DNA of 64,000 nucleotides, taken from contig JAVHNS010000014.1 in NCBI GenBank assembly GCA_036872755.1, positions 992,001 to 1,056,000 on the forward strand. Direction: 5' to 3'. Below the pieces are notes generated by a model. That model saw only the letters and a list, made by a program, of their open reading frames with translations. It made no database searches and was not told the origin of the DNA. Within the stretch, counting starts at the first letter, position 1. Each line of letters begins with the position of its first letter. Shown in pieces: positions 34,404 through 46,379 of this stretch. The translations under genes were made by a program, and so were the position numbers. The stretch comes from Orbilia blumenaviensis (taxonomy: Eukaryota > Ascomycota > Orbiliomycetes > Orbiliales > Orbiliaceae).

Positions 34404-36383
34404 TCAAAACCGGATGAAATCCACTTGTTGGGAGACTTCGTGGCCGTCGTCTGAGGTTTGCAAGATCACCTCGTTGTCACTAAAGTAGTCAGAGTCCACA
34501 TCGTCACTACCAAATTGGTCGTCTTCCTCCTCTTCCTCTTCGTCTTCCTCACCGCTGGAGACATCGCTATCGCCGTCTGTCTGCTTTGCCTTCGCGGCGG
34601 CCGCTGCCGCTGCAGCTCGCCTCCTACCAGCATGCTCGATATGGGGTAGCTTGCATGCTTTATCATTACAAACACCTTTCGCATCGAAGTCTGGACACTC
34701 GAAGACATGCTTATCAAGGCAATGAGCTCCTTTGTCGCAGTACCCCTCTTTCGCAAAAGGCCGGCATATCGGCGCGGATGGGTTGACTCTGACATGAGAG
34801 TACTTGCAGCTCTCATTGGAACAATTACCTCTGAGAAAGTGAACACAGGCGGGGACGCGATGGGGACTGGGGATATGTGAGAGATCACAAGATTCTCCAT
34901 CTGAACAGTTGTTTTGCAGGAACTTAGGGCATATCGCCACCCTTTCCGGGTCATGAACGTATGGACAAGTATTTCCTCGGACGCATTTACCTAGATAGAG
35001 TTTTTTGTTCCCCATTATAGAGGGCGGCATAGTCAGTCAATGGTCCACGTACCTTTGCAGCTTTCCCAACAACTCAGCATCGATGGTGTGCCAGAGCATG
35101 CGCAAGGATAGCTTCCGATAATCGCAAATACGGATAGTCGCCGCTCAGATCTCCTAAGACCCGACACGTATTTTTGCTCGCGATAACGAATGAGAAGAGA
35201 AGAAAAATCAAAAACAAGAAAGAAAAAGATACCGGTTGATGTGAAAAATTTGCAAGGTTTCGCAATTTTCCTTTTTGTGGGTTGATCGCTCCTTCATAGG
35301 TTGATCGAGTGAGCCAAACTTGATTCCAAAATGTGATATGAATGCTGAAACGGGATGGGTTCCTACTGACCGCTGCTGCCTCCGCACCACTCCCGCTCTC
35401 CAAAGATTGCCACCCTTACTTCGGTAGAAAGTGACACCGCCAACAACCGCTGTCTTTGGAGTTGGTTTCTTTGCATCGTCTATTCTTCTGTTAGCTTCAC
35501 TGTAGATAGCAGATAGCAGATAGCATTTCAGATATCAAATCCAAGGGCCAATTACCCGAAACCTTCACCAATTTGCTGCCATCAACTGTAATTTTATATC
35601 TCGCTCCATTGATGACAATCTCATGCTGATACGTAGCCACACTCATCGGCTTAGATTTTACTCTCCCAACAGTATTGACAATGCCGTACTGCTTCGATCC
35701 TTGCAGGAAACTGCGCAACTTCGCCTTTTCGACTTCTTCCTTCTTTTTCAGCCTATCTTGACGAGTCTGTTCTATCGCCTTCGCCCGAGTCTGCAAATGT
35801 TGGTCGTACACAGACGAGTTGATGAGTTGCATGTGTCGGTCACGTTTTGCAACCCAGCTACCTGAGTTGGGCGCTGCTGTTGATCCATTCGGTGCCGATG
35901 ATGCAGGTACCGGAGCAGTATCATTGGCATCAGTCATGGCTTCATCATCGGTTCCATTAGTAGGTGTCTCGCCTCGGGAGTTGGACCCGCTGGCCGGGGC
36001 AGAATTATTCAGGACCAGCGTCCGATTCCTGTGCCCGGATGGCATTTGTCTCCCGCCACGGCCACGGCTCCGATAGCCGGTCCCACCACGAGTCGGTGCC
36101 CAGGAATGGTTTGATCCGTGTCCTCGATGGCTTGCATGATGAGCAAGATGAGGAGGTGGATATGGTTGGTGTCTAGTAGTGGGGTATGAAGGCTGTTGAT
36201 GCTGAGGGCGGGATGATGATCCTGATGTTGACGCCACTGAAGCTTTGTGACGGTTTATCTGACCTGTGATGCATGCCAAATCATAAACGATGGTGATACA
36301 AAGGCGACAGGACCAGGGGTATTCCGGGACCTACCAGCCAACTGGCTAATCCGCGCCAGGAGTTCGTCGTTCTCGGAGGGCAT
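34404..36383 (-). CDS. CCCH zinc-finger protein, five fingers (ZC3H3-like)
   Basis: 503 aa; exons 36383..36335, 36263..35556, 35479..35371, 35291..35233, 34990..34404. It begins MPSENDELLARISQLAG, followed by a Ser/Pro/His/Gly-rich region, a basic helical stretch (residues about 160-195), and a conserved block ending KLVKVS / DDAKKPTPKTAVVGGVTFYR. Five tandem C-x7-8-C-x4-5-C-x3-H fingers follow: CKFFTSTGKCVRGNTCPYVH, CPKFLQNNCSDGESCDLSH, CVHFLRGNCSNESCKYSH, CRPFAKEGYCDKGAHCLDKH, CPDFDAKGVCNDKACKLPH. The tail is Ala-rich then very acidic. Five clustered CCCH fingers are the hallmark of ZC3H3, implicated in mRNA polyadenylation and export in animals; the fungal role is inferred. The first finger is split by the last intron. 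Exon 4 has two acceptors 3 nt apart. Confidence 0.85.
35504..35524. repeat. Three AGATAGC units in an intron
   Basis: Three perfect 7-nt AGATAGC copies within the intron between exons 2 and 3 of the CCCH gene (35555..35480). Confidence 0.8.
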
Positions 36384-38037
36384 TCTAGATGGATGTGTCG
36401 GATTCGCTGGTATGCTATGTTCTACTGTATACTGATTACACTGCCGATGATGATGCAAAAGCTAATGGGCGCACATACACGATGCAGGGGTTACAAGGGA
36501 TTGTGAGAGGTGGGGATAGGTCAGAAGGTGAGAAGGGAAGAGAAGAAGAAGCAACTGTGTCGATGGTGGTGGGAATCAATGACTGACAGAGTACCTGCTT
36601 GCTTAGTCCTTGCTTAGGCAGAGAACCCTTTCGAAAGGCGTCGGTGTCTGTGCCTGAGCTTCTCTGCGCGCTTAAAGCCGACCACCCGAAAGCTCATCAC
36701 CGCTAAACCCCAAAAGGGGAAAGTCGGACACAGACAAACGTAGCAGTCTGGGACAAACACCCAATGACAGAGGGCGCAACACGTCAAACGGTTGACAACG
36801 CAAAAACTATCACACAGGGGTTGATACCATTCGCTCGCCTAGTCCAGCTATCACAATCACATCTCACTGCAGGTTTAGCTATGAATTTGGTCCGAAATAT
36901 TGTGACGGGACTGGCTACACGCGGATAGCTGGATACGTGTCAAGGCTAGGGCGGGGTTGGAATCCCATTGCAATAGGTTCCGCGACTGCCACGATGGAAA
37001 GACAGCTAACGGGGTGTACGTTGGCGGGTTTAGATGTAACGAGGCGAAGGATAAATACAGGTCTGTATCCCCTTTGTACCCTTCTTGAATTCTATCTTTG
37101 TTCTTTACATTTGGTATTGGAATGGAAGGGAGATTCGGTGATGCATTTATCGACAATGCTTGTTATATACAATTTGATTCAATGTGGATTCGATGGAAGC
37201 AAGGGCAAGCGACATGACTAGCGGGTGACAACTTATTCCAACACACACACACACACACAGACACGATGCCCCCGAACATGATGGCAGTAGCCAATATTGG
37301 GTAAACGGAGAATATGTTAAACAGAAGGATTGGAAGTTAAAATTTCGACATCCGCAAACTTTGTGATCATAAAATGTGGCGACAATCGAAGAAAAACTTT
37401 AGCAATTTGCAAAGCGAACATCCAACTTGAAGCAATCAACAGAATCCAAATTCGAAAAGGAAAAATAACACATAGCAAGGGAAATGTATCATACACAATG
37501 CGAAAGCGGATCGCTGGCAGTTCGAGTCCCCCAAAATGCAAGTGGGCGCAAATGCAGAGGCGAAATAATGAAGGAATGCATGCATTAGGATATCAAGGAC
37601 TCCGCGCTATGAATATGATACCGAAGGAAGGGAACCGAAAATTGGTACGAGTTGTCAGAGGATATGTGCAGTTCGGAAGAAGAGAAAGAAAATAAAGGAT
37701 CAGATGTGAGCTCGACCTCAGCAGGAGCTGGTCTCGAGCTCGTTGGGGGAGGGCCGAGGTTTTCAAAAAGCAGTATGAGCTACGGACATAAATCAAATCA
37801 ACATTCGAAAGAAAAAAAGAAAGCACAACCAAATCATGACTGAAAATGATAAGCTTTGCAAGTAGAACATGCCGGACGCTTTTACCGGGCGTCGAAGATT
37901 GGCAATAAGGAAATTCGTCTCGAAGGTTTCGATCCTCTGTTAATAATGGGACAACCATCGAATAAATCGAATATGCCTTAGAGGTTTCCGGCCCCATAAT
38001 GGCGAATATTCGTCAAGATTTCTGGAGTATTGATGGG
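36384..38037. other. Intergenic between CCCH and F-box genes
   Basis: Contains the promoter of the CCCH gene and the 3' flank of the minus-strand F-box gene, plus a CA microsatellite. ORFs here are short and overlap in opposing frames. Confidence 0.5.
37240..37259. repeat. CA dinucleotide microsatellite
   Basis: About ten CA units in the CCCH/F-box intergenic region. Confidence 0.88.
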
Positions 38038-39458
38038 CTACTCTACGGTCGACGTAGTGTTCAGGAGAGCATAGATCTCCTCACTCGTCCCCTCTGTAGC
38101 CCATTTCTCTCCTTTATACCCACCGCAATCTCTAAAATCCCATTCGATTTTGGGGTAACTGCTCACAAGTCGGTTCGCAATGGCGCTGGTCACCCAGACG
38201 CCATGTCGGGCTCCAAAGTATTCCAGATTCTTGAGCCTTAGCACCGCATCCACAACATCCACAGCTGCATTGATCGCTTTTGTTTCATCAGGTCTCCAGG
38301 TATATGCCTTTGGGACGTCTGATACAAACAGAAGGTTTGTGAAGGCGGTGGGTCGATATTTTGAGTACTTAGCTGCTGGGGCAAGGACGGCGTAATCTGC
38401 CGCGATTGGGATATCAGACAAGTTCACTTTTCTGGACATTACGGTATCATTGTCAGCACTTTCTACGAATGTTTCGTTAGCCAGAAAACCTACCTCAATC
38501 TTTGGCAGGCAACAACAATATGCAGCACTGCTCCAAATGGCACATCCCTACAAGTATGATACTGCGTCAAGAAAGGCGACGGCAGCGGATGTACTCCCTT
38601 TGGCGGTGTAGGTGGTGCTACAACTTTCCCTCCTTTCCTCAACCTAAAATTATCTTCCCTCCTGATCGTATGCAATGGATCAGTTCTGTATTTCCAGTCC
38701 CTCCATCCGGCCAACGGCAGGTCTTCTGGCACCTCAGAAGGGATATTCGACAAATCCAACTCACGCACCAGATTTGCTAATGGTGCGTTATGAGTTATCA
38801 ATGAAACGAATTGCGCAAAGCGATAAGTACTCGCGAACGTCGGCGCAGCGTACAGGGCCGGCGCCGCAGAGTCAGCAAGATACTTATTACAAAGAAGAAT
38901 TGCATGAAGGGTCTTCTGATCCAGATGACAAAAGATTTGGTCCAAGATTTCGCAAGGCATAGAAGTCAAACAGGCAACTTGATAGTACTTTCGCTTTCTA
39001 GAGCGAAAGCTGGAGGTTGTGGAGTGGATCGAAGCGCCCGAGGAGCTTAATCTATGTACGGCCTTCATAGCTGATGCCATAGCCTTTCCAGTCGGTCTGG
39101 GTCTGCTGGTTCCTTCATTTTTGCCCTTGGATTTTGGAAGAGGTTTTAAAGGAACATCAGGAGGGAGAAGGCTTGAGACTGTCCGTCGTAGAACGGGTGC
39201 AGTTGGCCTTGCCGCGCCCTTATTAGGATCTACTGGCGTTAAAATTGCAGTTTGCTGCTTCTTCGCTGGTCTCCCATCGAAGCGGGGGCCGGCAGGTGCA
39301 TCTGAATAATACTGCGTGCTTAGCAGCCTCGGAGATTGATATCGCCCTCCATATGAGCTATTGAAATGATGCGAGAACTGCAAGCCGTTCGAGGCGGCGC
39401 TGATTCTCAGCGGTACTGCATAGCGAGATTCTCTGGGTGCCCTATATTCATAGTTCAT
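38038..39458 (-). CDS. F-box protein
   Basis: 452 aa; exons 39458..38494 and 38431..38038, with a 62 nt intron (GTAGGT donor, TCCAG acceptor, phase 2). The F-box lies around residues 165-205 (LTSMPCEILDQIFCHLDQKT, then LLCNKYLADSAAPALY). It is preceded by a disordered, basic, Ser/Pro-rich N-terminus. After it come FAQFVSLITHNAPLANLV and VRELDLSNIP, as in fungal F-box proteins with leucine-rich-repeat-like strands, and a conserved C-terminal segment YRPTAFTNLLFVSDVPKAYT. F-box proteins present substrates to SCF ubiquitin ligases; this one's substrate is unknown. It loosely recalls the Cos111-type fungal F-box group, a weak resemblance. Confidence 0.75.
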
Positions 39459-41882
39459 TGCGTTAAATAATCGACTCTTGCAAAGTTTGTGAAGCTGAAA
39501 GTGTGATTATTTCCTTGTCGTGCGACATTATGACGTTTGGGTGGTCTGGGCGGTGTCTTGACAGGGAATGGAAAGGTACGAACATGTTGATATCAAGCAA
39601 ACAGGAACTGGGGCGTCAAGCTGCCTTATTTCTGGAACAACTCCAACTGGCGCAAAGCCACACCGAAAATTTCCGATACTGGTCTTCGGGATAATATACA
39701 GAAAATGTTAACTGAAGAAGAAATTCTGAATCTCGAGGGAAGAAGGCCTTTTTTAAAAAGAAGCCTACCAGGCCAGACGGTACATACCAAAAATATCCAG
39801 TGTGGGAGCTAGAGCCATTTTATCTAGTATGTACGGCTATCTCCCATCATCCCATGCTCACACCTAAGCAAGGTCTGGTAAGCTCATACTTTTAGTCCAA
39901 CCGGCGACCCTTCTTTCCGTCCTGTCCCTCGCAGATGATAGACATACATTACGCCGCGGCGCAGCTGCATTCAAAAACCAGCTCGACGACCTCAAGCCTG
40001 ACAGGGATGGGGGCGAACTGAACAAGGGGTACACATTTTTGAGCGTGGGTCCCCGCCAGATACAGCAGAGGGGTTGCAGATAATTCCATCTTGGCTAGCA
40101 AAACAGTGCATGAATCGAATGCTATCCGTCCAGCTGGGATCACGCAGTCCAAATTTGCAAACTGTTCGCACAGCTCGAACGAATACACCTTCCCGGACAA
40201 AATCTTTGGACGAGCCCCATTCCATCTATATGCGGGCGCCCAGAATTTTGGCTGACCGAGCTATCCGTCTTCCCCGCAGTAATACTCTATCAAATTATCT
40301 TTGCAAAGACTTTTTGCAGGTCGTTTTAGGCCTTTGTGTGGTGAAAAAAAGCTTTATGGGTTCCGTTCCAAGACCGCAAGTCCGAATGCCCAAGACCGCA
40401 GAAAAGGAATAGAGCATTTGTGAATGGGCATATACTTCCATTCCTGCGATATAAACAAGGGAGCTTGCCGCGGAGCTATCAAGTTCAAAGCTCAGATCTA
40501 GATTCTTGAAGCACTGCAGGAAAGAAAAATATTCACTCCCCCTCTTTCCAAGAGTTTATCCCTTGCTCAACTACGATAACTCCTTCAGAGCGTTATGGTC
40601 AGCCGTATACAATTCCATAATTCCATGATGCCGCATGCAGTTCACAGAACAAACAAGGTGGTGGTGGTGTTAGTAGTAGTGGATTGTCCAACCCTGCCAT
40701 GCGACCTCGTTTCGACATATTCTCACCATATTATCAATCAGTAAACTAAAAACGCTCCTAATACGAGCGAATCAACCAAGGCCTGCCATCAACCAGAAAA
40801 TAAGGTGCCTAGGCACTAACCGCAACCTTTCTCCAGAGATGTGGGATTTCGCCCGAGAACGGCAGCTGGAACTAGCTCTGAACCTTTTTTCTTCTTCTCT
40901 TTCGTATATCTTCCGCGTGGCAGCTAGCTACGAGCTAGGGGCTTTCCCACGGATATTGGGGTGGGAGTTAATAATTGCCGGTTCAAAACTTTGATTCCTA
41001 CGAAGGATAATGGACTTCCATACGAGCTTCTCCAGATGGGTCCATCACTTTTGCATTACCTCGATCCGACAGGCCGGGTAAATAGTGAGGGGTCGACCCT
41101 CTGGAAAGTTAGATTTACTAAAAGGAAAATGTGATGACGGGAACTAGTTGCAGCACTCGTCAGCTAGTGTCGTAAATGAGTGGAATGCTATGGTAGTATG
41201 TTGTACAAGCTTTCCAGCCGATGTCATGATCACCTCGACCATAGATGGGCAGCGGACAGCAGAAGGTAGGTAGGAAGGGCGTACAACATGCGCATGGGGA
41301 TATGTCAATATGTTTGATCGTGCCGTCGAAGCCGCTTCCCCACCTGCACCTCGATGACACCACAGTTAACTAGACAAATGGCATGACCTGTACTTAATGA
41401 AGTAGTCTATAGCTAGAGGGAATATTTGCAAGGGCCAACATCTCCAAAGGATGCCTATAGCTACTAAGTTTTATCCTAGTAGTTCTGCCGAAGTTCTAGG
41501 GTATTCGGCTCATTGGATACATAAACCGTATCTTACTTATCGTTAGAAACTATGATACTAGTAGTAACCGTTCGCACATGCACATGAATATATCCTCGCT
41601 GCCTCGAGGCAATATGGATACCCATTAATATTATGGCGGCTCGGGTGGTTCGGCTCGGCTTTAATCGGCGTTAAGAATCGCGCCGTTTAGAGCTCAAAGC
41701 GGGCCAAAACAGGATTCAGCGTGTCGCATGTCTTTAACATCACCCTCGAAGGTTAACCATCAACCCATCGAGCCTCATCCAGTCCCTCGACCTCACGCAC
41801 CGTCCCGAGAGGCCTGCAAACCCTGCCCATATACTTTGTCGCCGCCCGTACTACCTCAATCCAACCGCCAACTTCACCAACA
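39459..41882. other. Intergenic between F-box and TFG2 genes
   Basis: 2.4 kb with the upstream regions of both divergent genes. An 83-codon minus-strand ORF at 39949-40200 is the only noticeable one and has no recognisable domain. The last 180 bp before the TFG2 ATG is pyrimidine-rich (CCTC/CCCT words), a usual fungal leader. Confidence 0.5.
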
Positions 41883-43133
41883 ATGGCTACCAACGCGGCA
41901 CCAACTATCAAAGTGGAGGAGGACACCAATTCCCCAGCCATCAAAACCGAAAATGTCTCGATGGAAGACGCACCCGGGTCCCCGATGTCCGAAGATGACG
42001 AACAATTCGAGGATGCAGGTGATTTGGACATGACAAAAGGCGGTGTCATAGCATGGCTCGTCAAAATGCCAGACTTCGTCCTCGAGAATTGGCACAAAAT
42101 CGACGATGACGAAGAGATCCATCTCGCCGATATTAGAGTCTATAGCGCGAAAGCCACACCACCAGGAGCGTCAAAACAACAAGAGCCACAGGAGAGGTTG
42201 AAGTTATTTTTGACGGATAATAAATACAATGAAGGGATCCCGAAGAAATTTGACATGGCGGTCACGGATAGGAACGTGAGAAATACATTCGTCTTCACGG
42301 AGAAGGATATGCCAGGGTTTGAGAATCGGGCTCGTGGAATTGGGCCAGACGGAAACCCAATCATCCCTTCGAGATTACTACAACCGGAGAAGAATTTCGA
42401 CAGGAAATTTGGTAAAGGGGGGAATAAGAAATTCCAACCTTTCTTCCGGAAGGCTATTCCCAGTATGAAATTGTTCGCCTGAATTTCTCCGTAGTTTTAC
42501 TAAGACTTAACTATCTGCAGAACGGACAGCTTTAGTTGGAACAGTTCGCCACGAAGCCGTTGTAACGCCAGTCGATAGTATCGAATTTGCGAAATATCTA
42601 AAACGGAAGCGTGACATCATGGAAGAAGAACAGCGGAAGAAGCATATTGTCGTTCTCGACAAGATCCTTCCGGGTGCCCCCCTCCCGACTACCAACGACA
42701 ACCTATTCGACCAGGCCATTGTAAGTCTAATCTTGTTTACCTTTTACCTCGTAATATACACAAAATGCTAACGCTATTTCAGCAAAAACCTGGCACGGAA
42801 AAGAAGAAGACGCAGGAAAACAAGGCGACTCGTATGCCTCGAAACGAGCTTCTCGACGCACTTTTCACTTGTTTCTCCGAATACGAGTTTTGGACTCTCA
42901 AAGGTCTTCGCGAGAGACTCAATCAACCAGAGGCCTATCTCAAAGAAACCTTGGAAAGCATTGCTACTCTTCTGAAGACTGGTCCATTCGCATTGAAATG
43001 GCAGTTGAAGCCAGAATACAAAACTCGAGATAGGGAAGCTATCAAGAAAGAAGTCAGGGAGGATTTGGGGACAGATGCCGGCGAGGACTTCGACGATGAA
43101 GAGGAAGAAGAGATGGAAGATGTTAAGATTTAG
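41883..43133 (+). CDS. TFG2: Transcription initiation factor TFIIF, beta subunit
   Basis: Small TFIIF subunit (RAP30/Tfg2), part of the RNA polymerase II pre-initiation complex. 376 aa; exons 41883-42462, 42521-42720, 42783-43133 with phase-consistent GT-AG introns. After an acidic N-terminus comes the dimerisation domain beginning KGGVIAWLVKMPDFVLENW, with IHLADIRVY, PKKFDMAVTDR and NTFVFTEKD. The linker has GTVRHEAVVTPVDSIEFAKY. The C-terminal winged helix reads RMPRNELLDALFTCFSEYEF, WTLKGLRERLNQPEAYLKETL and GPFALKWQLKPEYK. The protein ends in a strongly acidic tail (DDEEEEEMEDVKI). The length and all landmarks match fungal orthologues. Confidence 0.95.
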
Positions 43134-44385
43134 ATCGATACAGTTAGCAATAACTAGAGGGAAGCTGCGCCGCTTTGGTAACGAAGGGCTTATGTTTGCG
43201 AAGGGGGTTTGTGCGAAAACTATATTCAACTTTAACCCTGCGTTTATACTTTGAACAATTTGTCTGCACGATGGATACCCGACTTTTTTGCTGGGTTATT
43301 GAGGCGTTAGTGTGGGAGCATGTACTGGCGTTTTTTTTCCTTGTTCTCTATACTCTCTTTCCGATTAGTCCTTGGGGGTTCCATCCATAATACAATGAGG
43401 TCTCTTCACAACGCAAGTCTAATATGGTAGCCTGAATGACTGGTGTCCAAAACAAGGCACAGGATGTTGTAGATATATTGCATCGTCGCCACAGGTAGGC
43501 GTGGGTTTGAACTTTGGCCGTTGGGGCATAGCCTGAACCCCCTACATACACAAAATACGCCGGCCTTAAATCCGTCCCCAGTGCAACGATTGGCGAGTCG
43601 CAGCTGAACTGAAGATTCCGCGGACTTAACACACATATATATGCTTACCTAATTAATCGAGGGGCTACTGTACAGGTTGGTTTGCCCTCACGGCACAGTA
43701 AGCTGTTGAAAGCTTCAAACTGCGCAGCCGTCGACATAGCTCAGACCCGGTGATAGAACGTGCCTAGGTATTTGATTACATCTCAAGCTACTCAGTAGAT
43801 GTGTGGTTAGGTATCGATGTTTCGTCAGTCGTGGTAGAGTTAACAAGCTAGCTTAGCTTAACTGTCATAGACTAGTCCGAACCAACCAATATACACACAT
43901 AGATACAATTAAAACGTTTCGAAAGGTAAAAAGGTGTTTCTGAATGAGTAATAATGGTGACTGACAGGAGGCTCAGAATAGAGGGATACTCATTTTTTAG
44001 GTGGTATCGGTCTCGTAAACCTGCCTTCATGAAGCGACCCAGGCGGTATAGGGGCTGCCTCATTTACCCCGTGCCCGGTCCTCGACTGTGCACAAAGGGC
44101 TTTAGACCAGTGTTGGTAAATTGAAGCTAGCTACGTTAGACGTTGCATGCTTTCGAAAGCATGCAGGGCCGCAGGACTGGAGGGCTAGATGGGCATATAT
44201 AACAGTGGCTATATGTAATGAAATCCCAGGACATCATCGCCCTGTAAAGCACTAAAACAAGCTCGCATACTACCTAGCTAGAAGCTCAAGACATCCATTT
44301 TATACTTCCAAATACATCGGGGATAAATTTTTTCTCGAACCAGGCCGTACCTCTGCAGGTCAAAGGCTGTGCCTACGTCGTCAAT
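43134..44385. other. Intergenic, TFG2 to fourth secreted paralogue
   Basis: AT-rich with CTAG words. A TATATAA motif at 44196-44202 lies 184 bp before the next ATG and could be a promoter element. No gene is supported. Confidence 0.5.
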
Positions 44386-45462
44386 ATGAAACTTCTACCA
44401 GAGAATCGAGCTCTTTTACTTGCACTCTGCCTGGGATGCAACTTCTTTGACCTGCTTGCGGTGGATGCATATTCTCTAGGGGGGCTTGCAGCTACGGTGG
44501 CCAAACGATATAAGTTCCATTTCCCTGGTCAGCCGGACACTACTCCAATCCCAACGTGGGACGGGATTTCGCATCCTCCAACGGGGAAAAAGGAGCCCCG
44601 TGCGCCCCCATCCGAGAATCCCCCCACTCCGCCAGTTATCACCAACTCGGGGACTAATGTCGAGGAAGTCTTTTACGGTAGAGACTGCAGGGTTGGTATC
44701 TATCAAACCCCTTGGTTCAGGAACCAGGGATCTGTAGAGGGGGTTATTCAATACGAGAGGTGGGAAGGCTTTCCACTGCGGGGCCGCACCGGTGATAAGC
44801 CCGAATCACGGGAGCCGTGTTGGGATGTTGCAGACTTAAACCCAGCCATGGTCAATCAGACGAAATACAGTGTCATAACCGGATACTGCGGATGTCAGTT
44901 TTTTAGCAAGCGGGGATGTGCCCCTGAATCTTGGGTGTACTCAGGTCATGACACTCGCGGCCCGGTCCCCCCTTCGGCACTTAACAATGTTGCGAGTTTC
45001 CGTTGTCGCCATAACAATCACTTCGACGATTTCCAGAGTTGTAGCGTAACCATTACAAACGGTGGGGATTCAAGAGAGCCAGGAGGGCGATACAATCGGC
45101 TCTATAACCACCTGGATGGCCATAGAAAACAATACTGGTATCAAAAACTTCAATTTACTAAAGAAAACATTATGGCTGACAAAGGATCGGGTGGTTCCGA
45201 ATGCTATGTCCCATTCGAGGACGGAAGGGACCGGTTTATCAGATATTTCAATACCAGTGGGTGCTCTTGTACACTATACGCAGATGATAAATGTTCGGAC
45301 CGCGTTCTAGCTGAGTCTGGTGGGTATGGTACATCCGTGGCGTGGGACTTCCCTACGACGCCATTCATCAGACCTGGAAGTTTTAGATGCTGGCTTCCAT
45401 TTGGGCTTAACTACGGCCAACGTGCTGATGGTGGACCGGAACGTACCAATTGGGGTGAGTAG
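44386..45462 (+). CDS. Secreted cysteine-rich protein, double six-Cys module with Pro-rich N-terminal linker
   Basis: 358 aa, intronless, dispersed fourth member of the family clustered at 11.8-17.8 kb. The signal peptide is within MKLLPENRALLLALCLGCNF. A Pro/Thr-rich linker (residues about 45-90) is unique to this member. The 12 family cysteines lie at 101, 145, 168, 170, 178, 207 and 219, 273, 293, 295, 303, 335 (intervals 43-22-1-7-28 and 53-19-1-7-31). Motifs: CRVGIY, WEGFPL, GYCGCQFF, ASFRC; CSVTITNGG, SECY, GCSCTLY, GSFRCWLPF. It is the most divergent copy, which implies that the family predates the local cluster. It is flanked by conserved housekeeping genes (TFG2, MPS1). Function unknown; probably extracellular or wall-associated. 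Confidence 0.8.
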   Translation: MKLLPENRALLLALCLGCNFFDLLAVDAYSLGGLAATVAKRYKFHFPGQPDTTPIPTWDGISHPPTGKKEPRAPPSENPPTPPVITNSGTNVEEVFYGRDCRVGIYQTPWFRNQGSVEGVIQYERWEGFPLRGRTGDKPESREPCWDVADLNPAMVNQTKYSVITGYCGCQFFSKRGCAPESWVYSGHDTRGPVPPSALNNVASFRCRHNNHFDDFQSCSVTITNGGDSREPGGRYNRLYNHLDGHRKQYWYQKLQFTKENIMADKGSGGSECYVPFEDGRDRFIRYFNTSGCSCTLYADDKCSDRVLAESGGYGTSVAWDFPTTPFIRPGSFRCWLPFGLNYGQRADGGPERTNWGE

Positions 45463-46379
45463 GCATATATAATAAGTGTCTAGCGCGTGGTGGGCACATT
45501 TGAATTTCATCCTGGCTACCTATCTAGATCCCTTATAGTCTTAAAATTTTGCTGAAGGGTAGTTATATATAACGTTAGGTGCTTCTGTAGTTAGGGTGCA
45601 AATGAATGATACTTAAATGTTAGATGATGGCATGTGTAGCATTGCTTTTGGATGTTAATAGGAATTCTTGAATTCTTCGCTAGAGCTTATACCTCATGTG
45701 ACCTATCAATTGATATTGGTGAAACGGATATTATTATTCGAGACTATGTATGAATATGGAGAACTGGTGCGCGAGATGCATATTAATCAGGTTCTGAAGT
45801 GTTGATTTGTGAGTTAGTGCGTTGAGTTATTGTTGGATTTTGAGGTGTTTTTATCCGAGTCGCTTGGACAACCACCTGACCACTGCCAATCAGATATCCA
45901 GAAGTATGTGCCAAGTGTAAACAGCTTTCCGAATCCAGGCAAAACACCAATTTGTTGGCCGTCGCGATGTGGGTGCGTGCTCCTGCCCCAATAACACTGC
46001 TGCATTCGCTTAATCCTAATTATTCCCTGGTCCCTTTCCACCCACCACCATCAACCTTCCTTCCCTCAACATCATCTTCATATTCATCGTCGGCTTCAAT
46101 CCTCGACGTCGACCAGTTCTTTCACAGAAACAACTGCTTCGACCCAAGTACATACATCACTCAAATATCACTGTGCCCGCAGAGTACAATTGTTAGATTA
46201 ATCCCACGAAATCCCAGCCACCTTAGTTTCAAAACTTCGTTAGTTTCATTCAACTACTACCTATCCACAACTGCAGCACCAACGATACCTAAAACCCACG
46301 CGTCATGTCTTTATAGTCGACAAAGACCCTCCCATCCATTAATACTAACCGACAGAGACATATATTTTACCCCTATCAA
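45463..46379. other. Intergenic, MPS1 upstream region
   Basis: AT-rich to about 45,930, then CT/CA-rich leader-like sequence (46,000-46,370) immediately before the MPS1 start. A 143-codon plus-strand ORF at 45952-46383 is Pro/Ser/Thr-biased leader sequence, not a gene. Confidence 0.5.

Noticed and set aside
39949..40200. 83-codon minus-strand ORF with five cysteines
   Set aside because: There is no signal peptide or recognisable domain, it overlaps an equally open frame, and its cysteine spacing does not fit the secreted family in this window.
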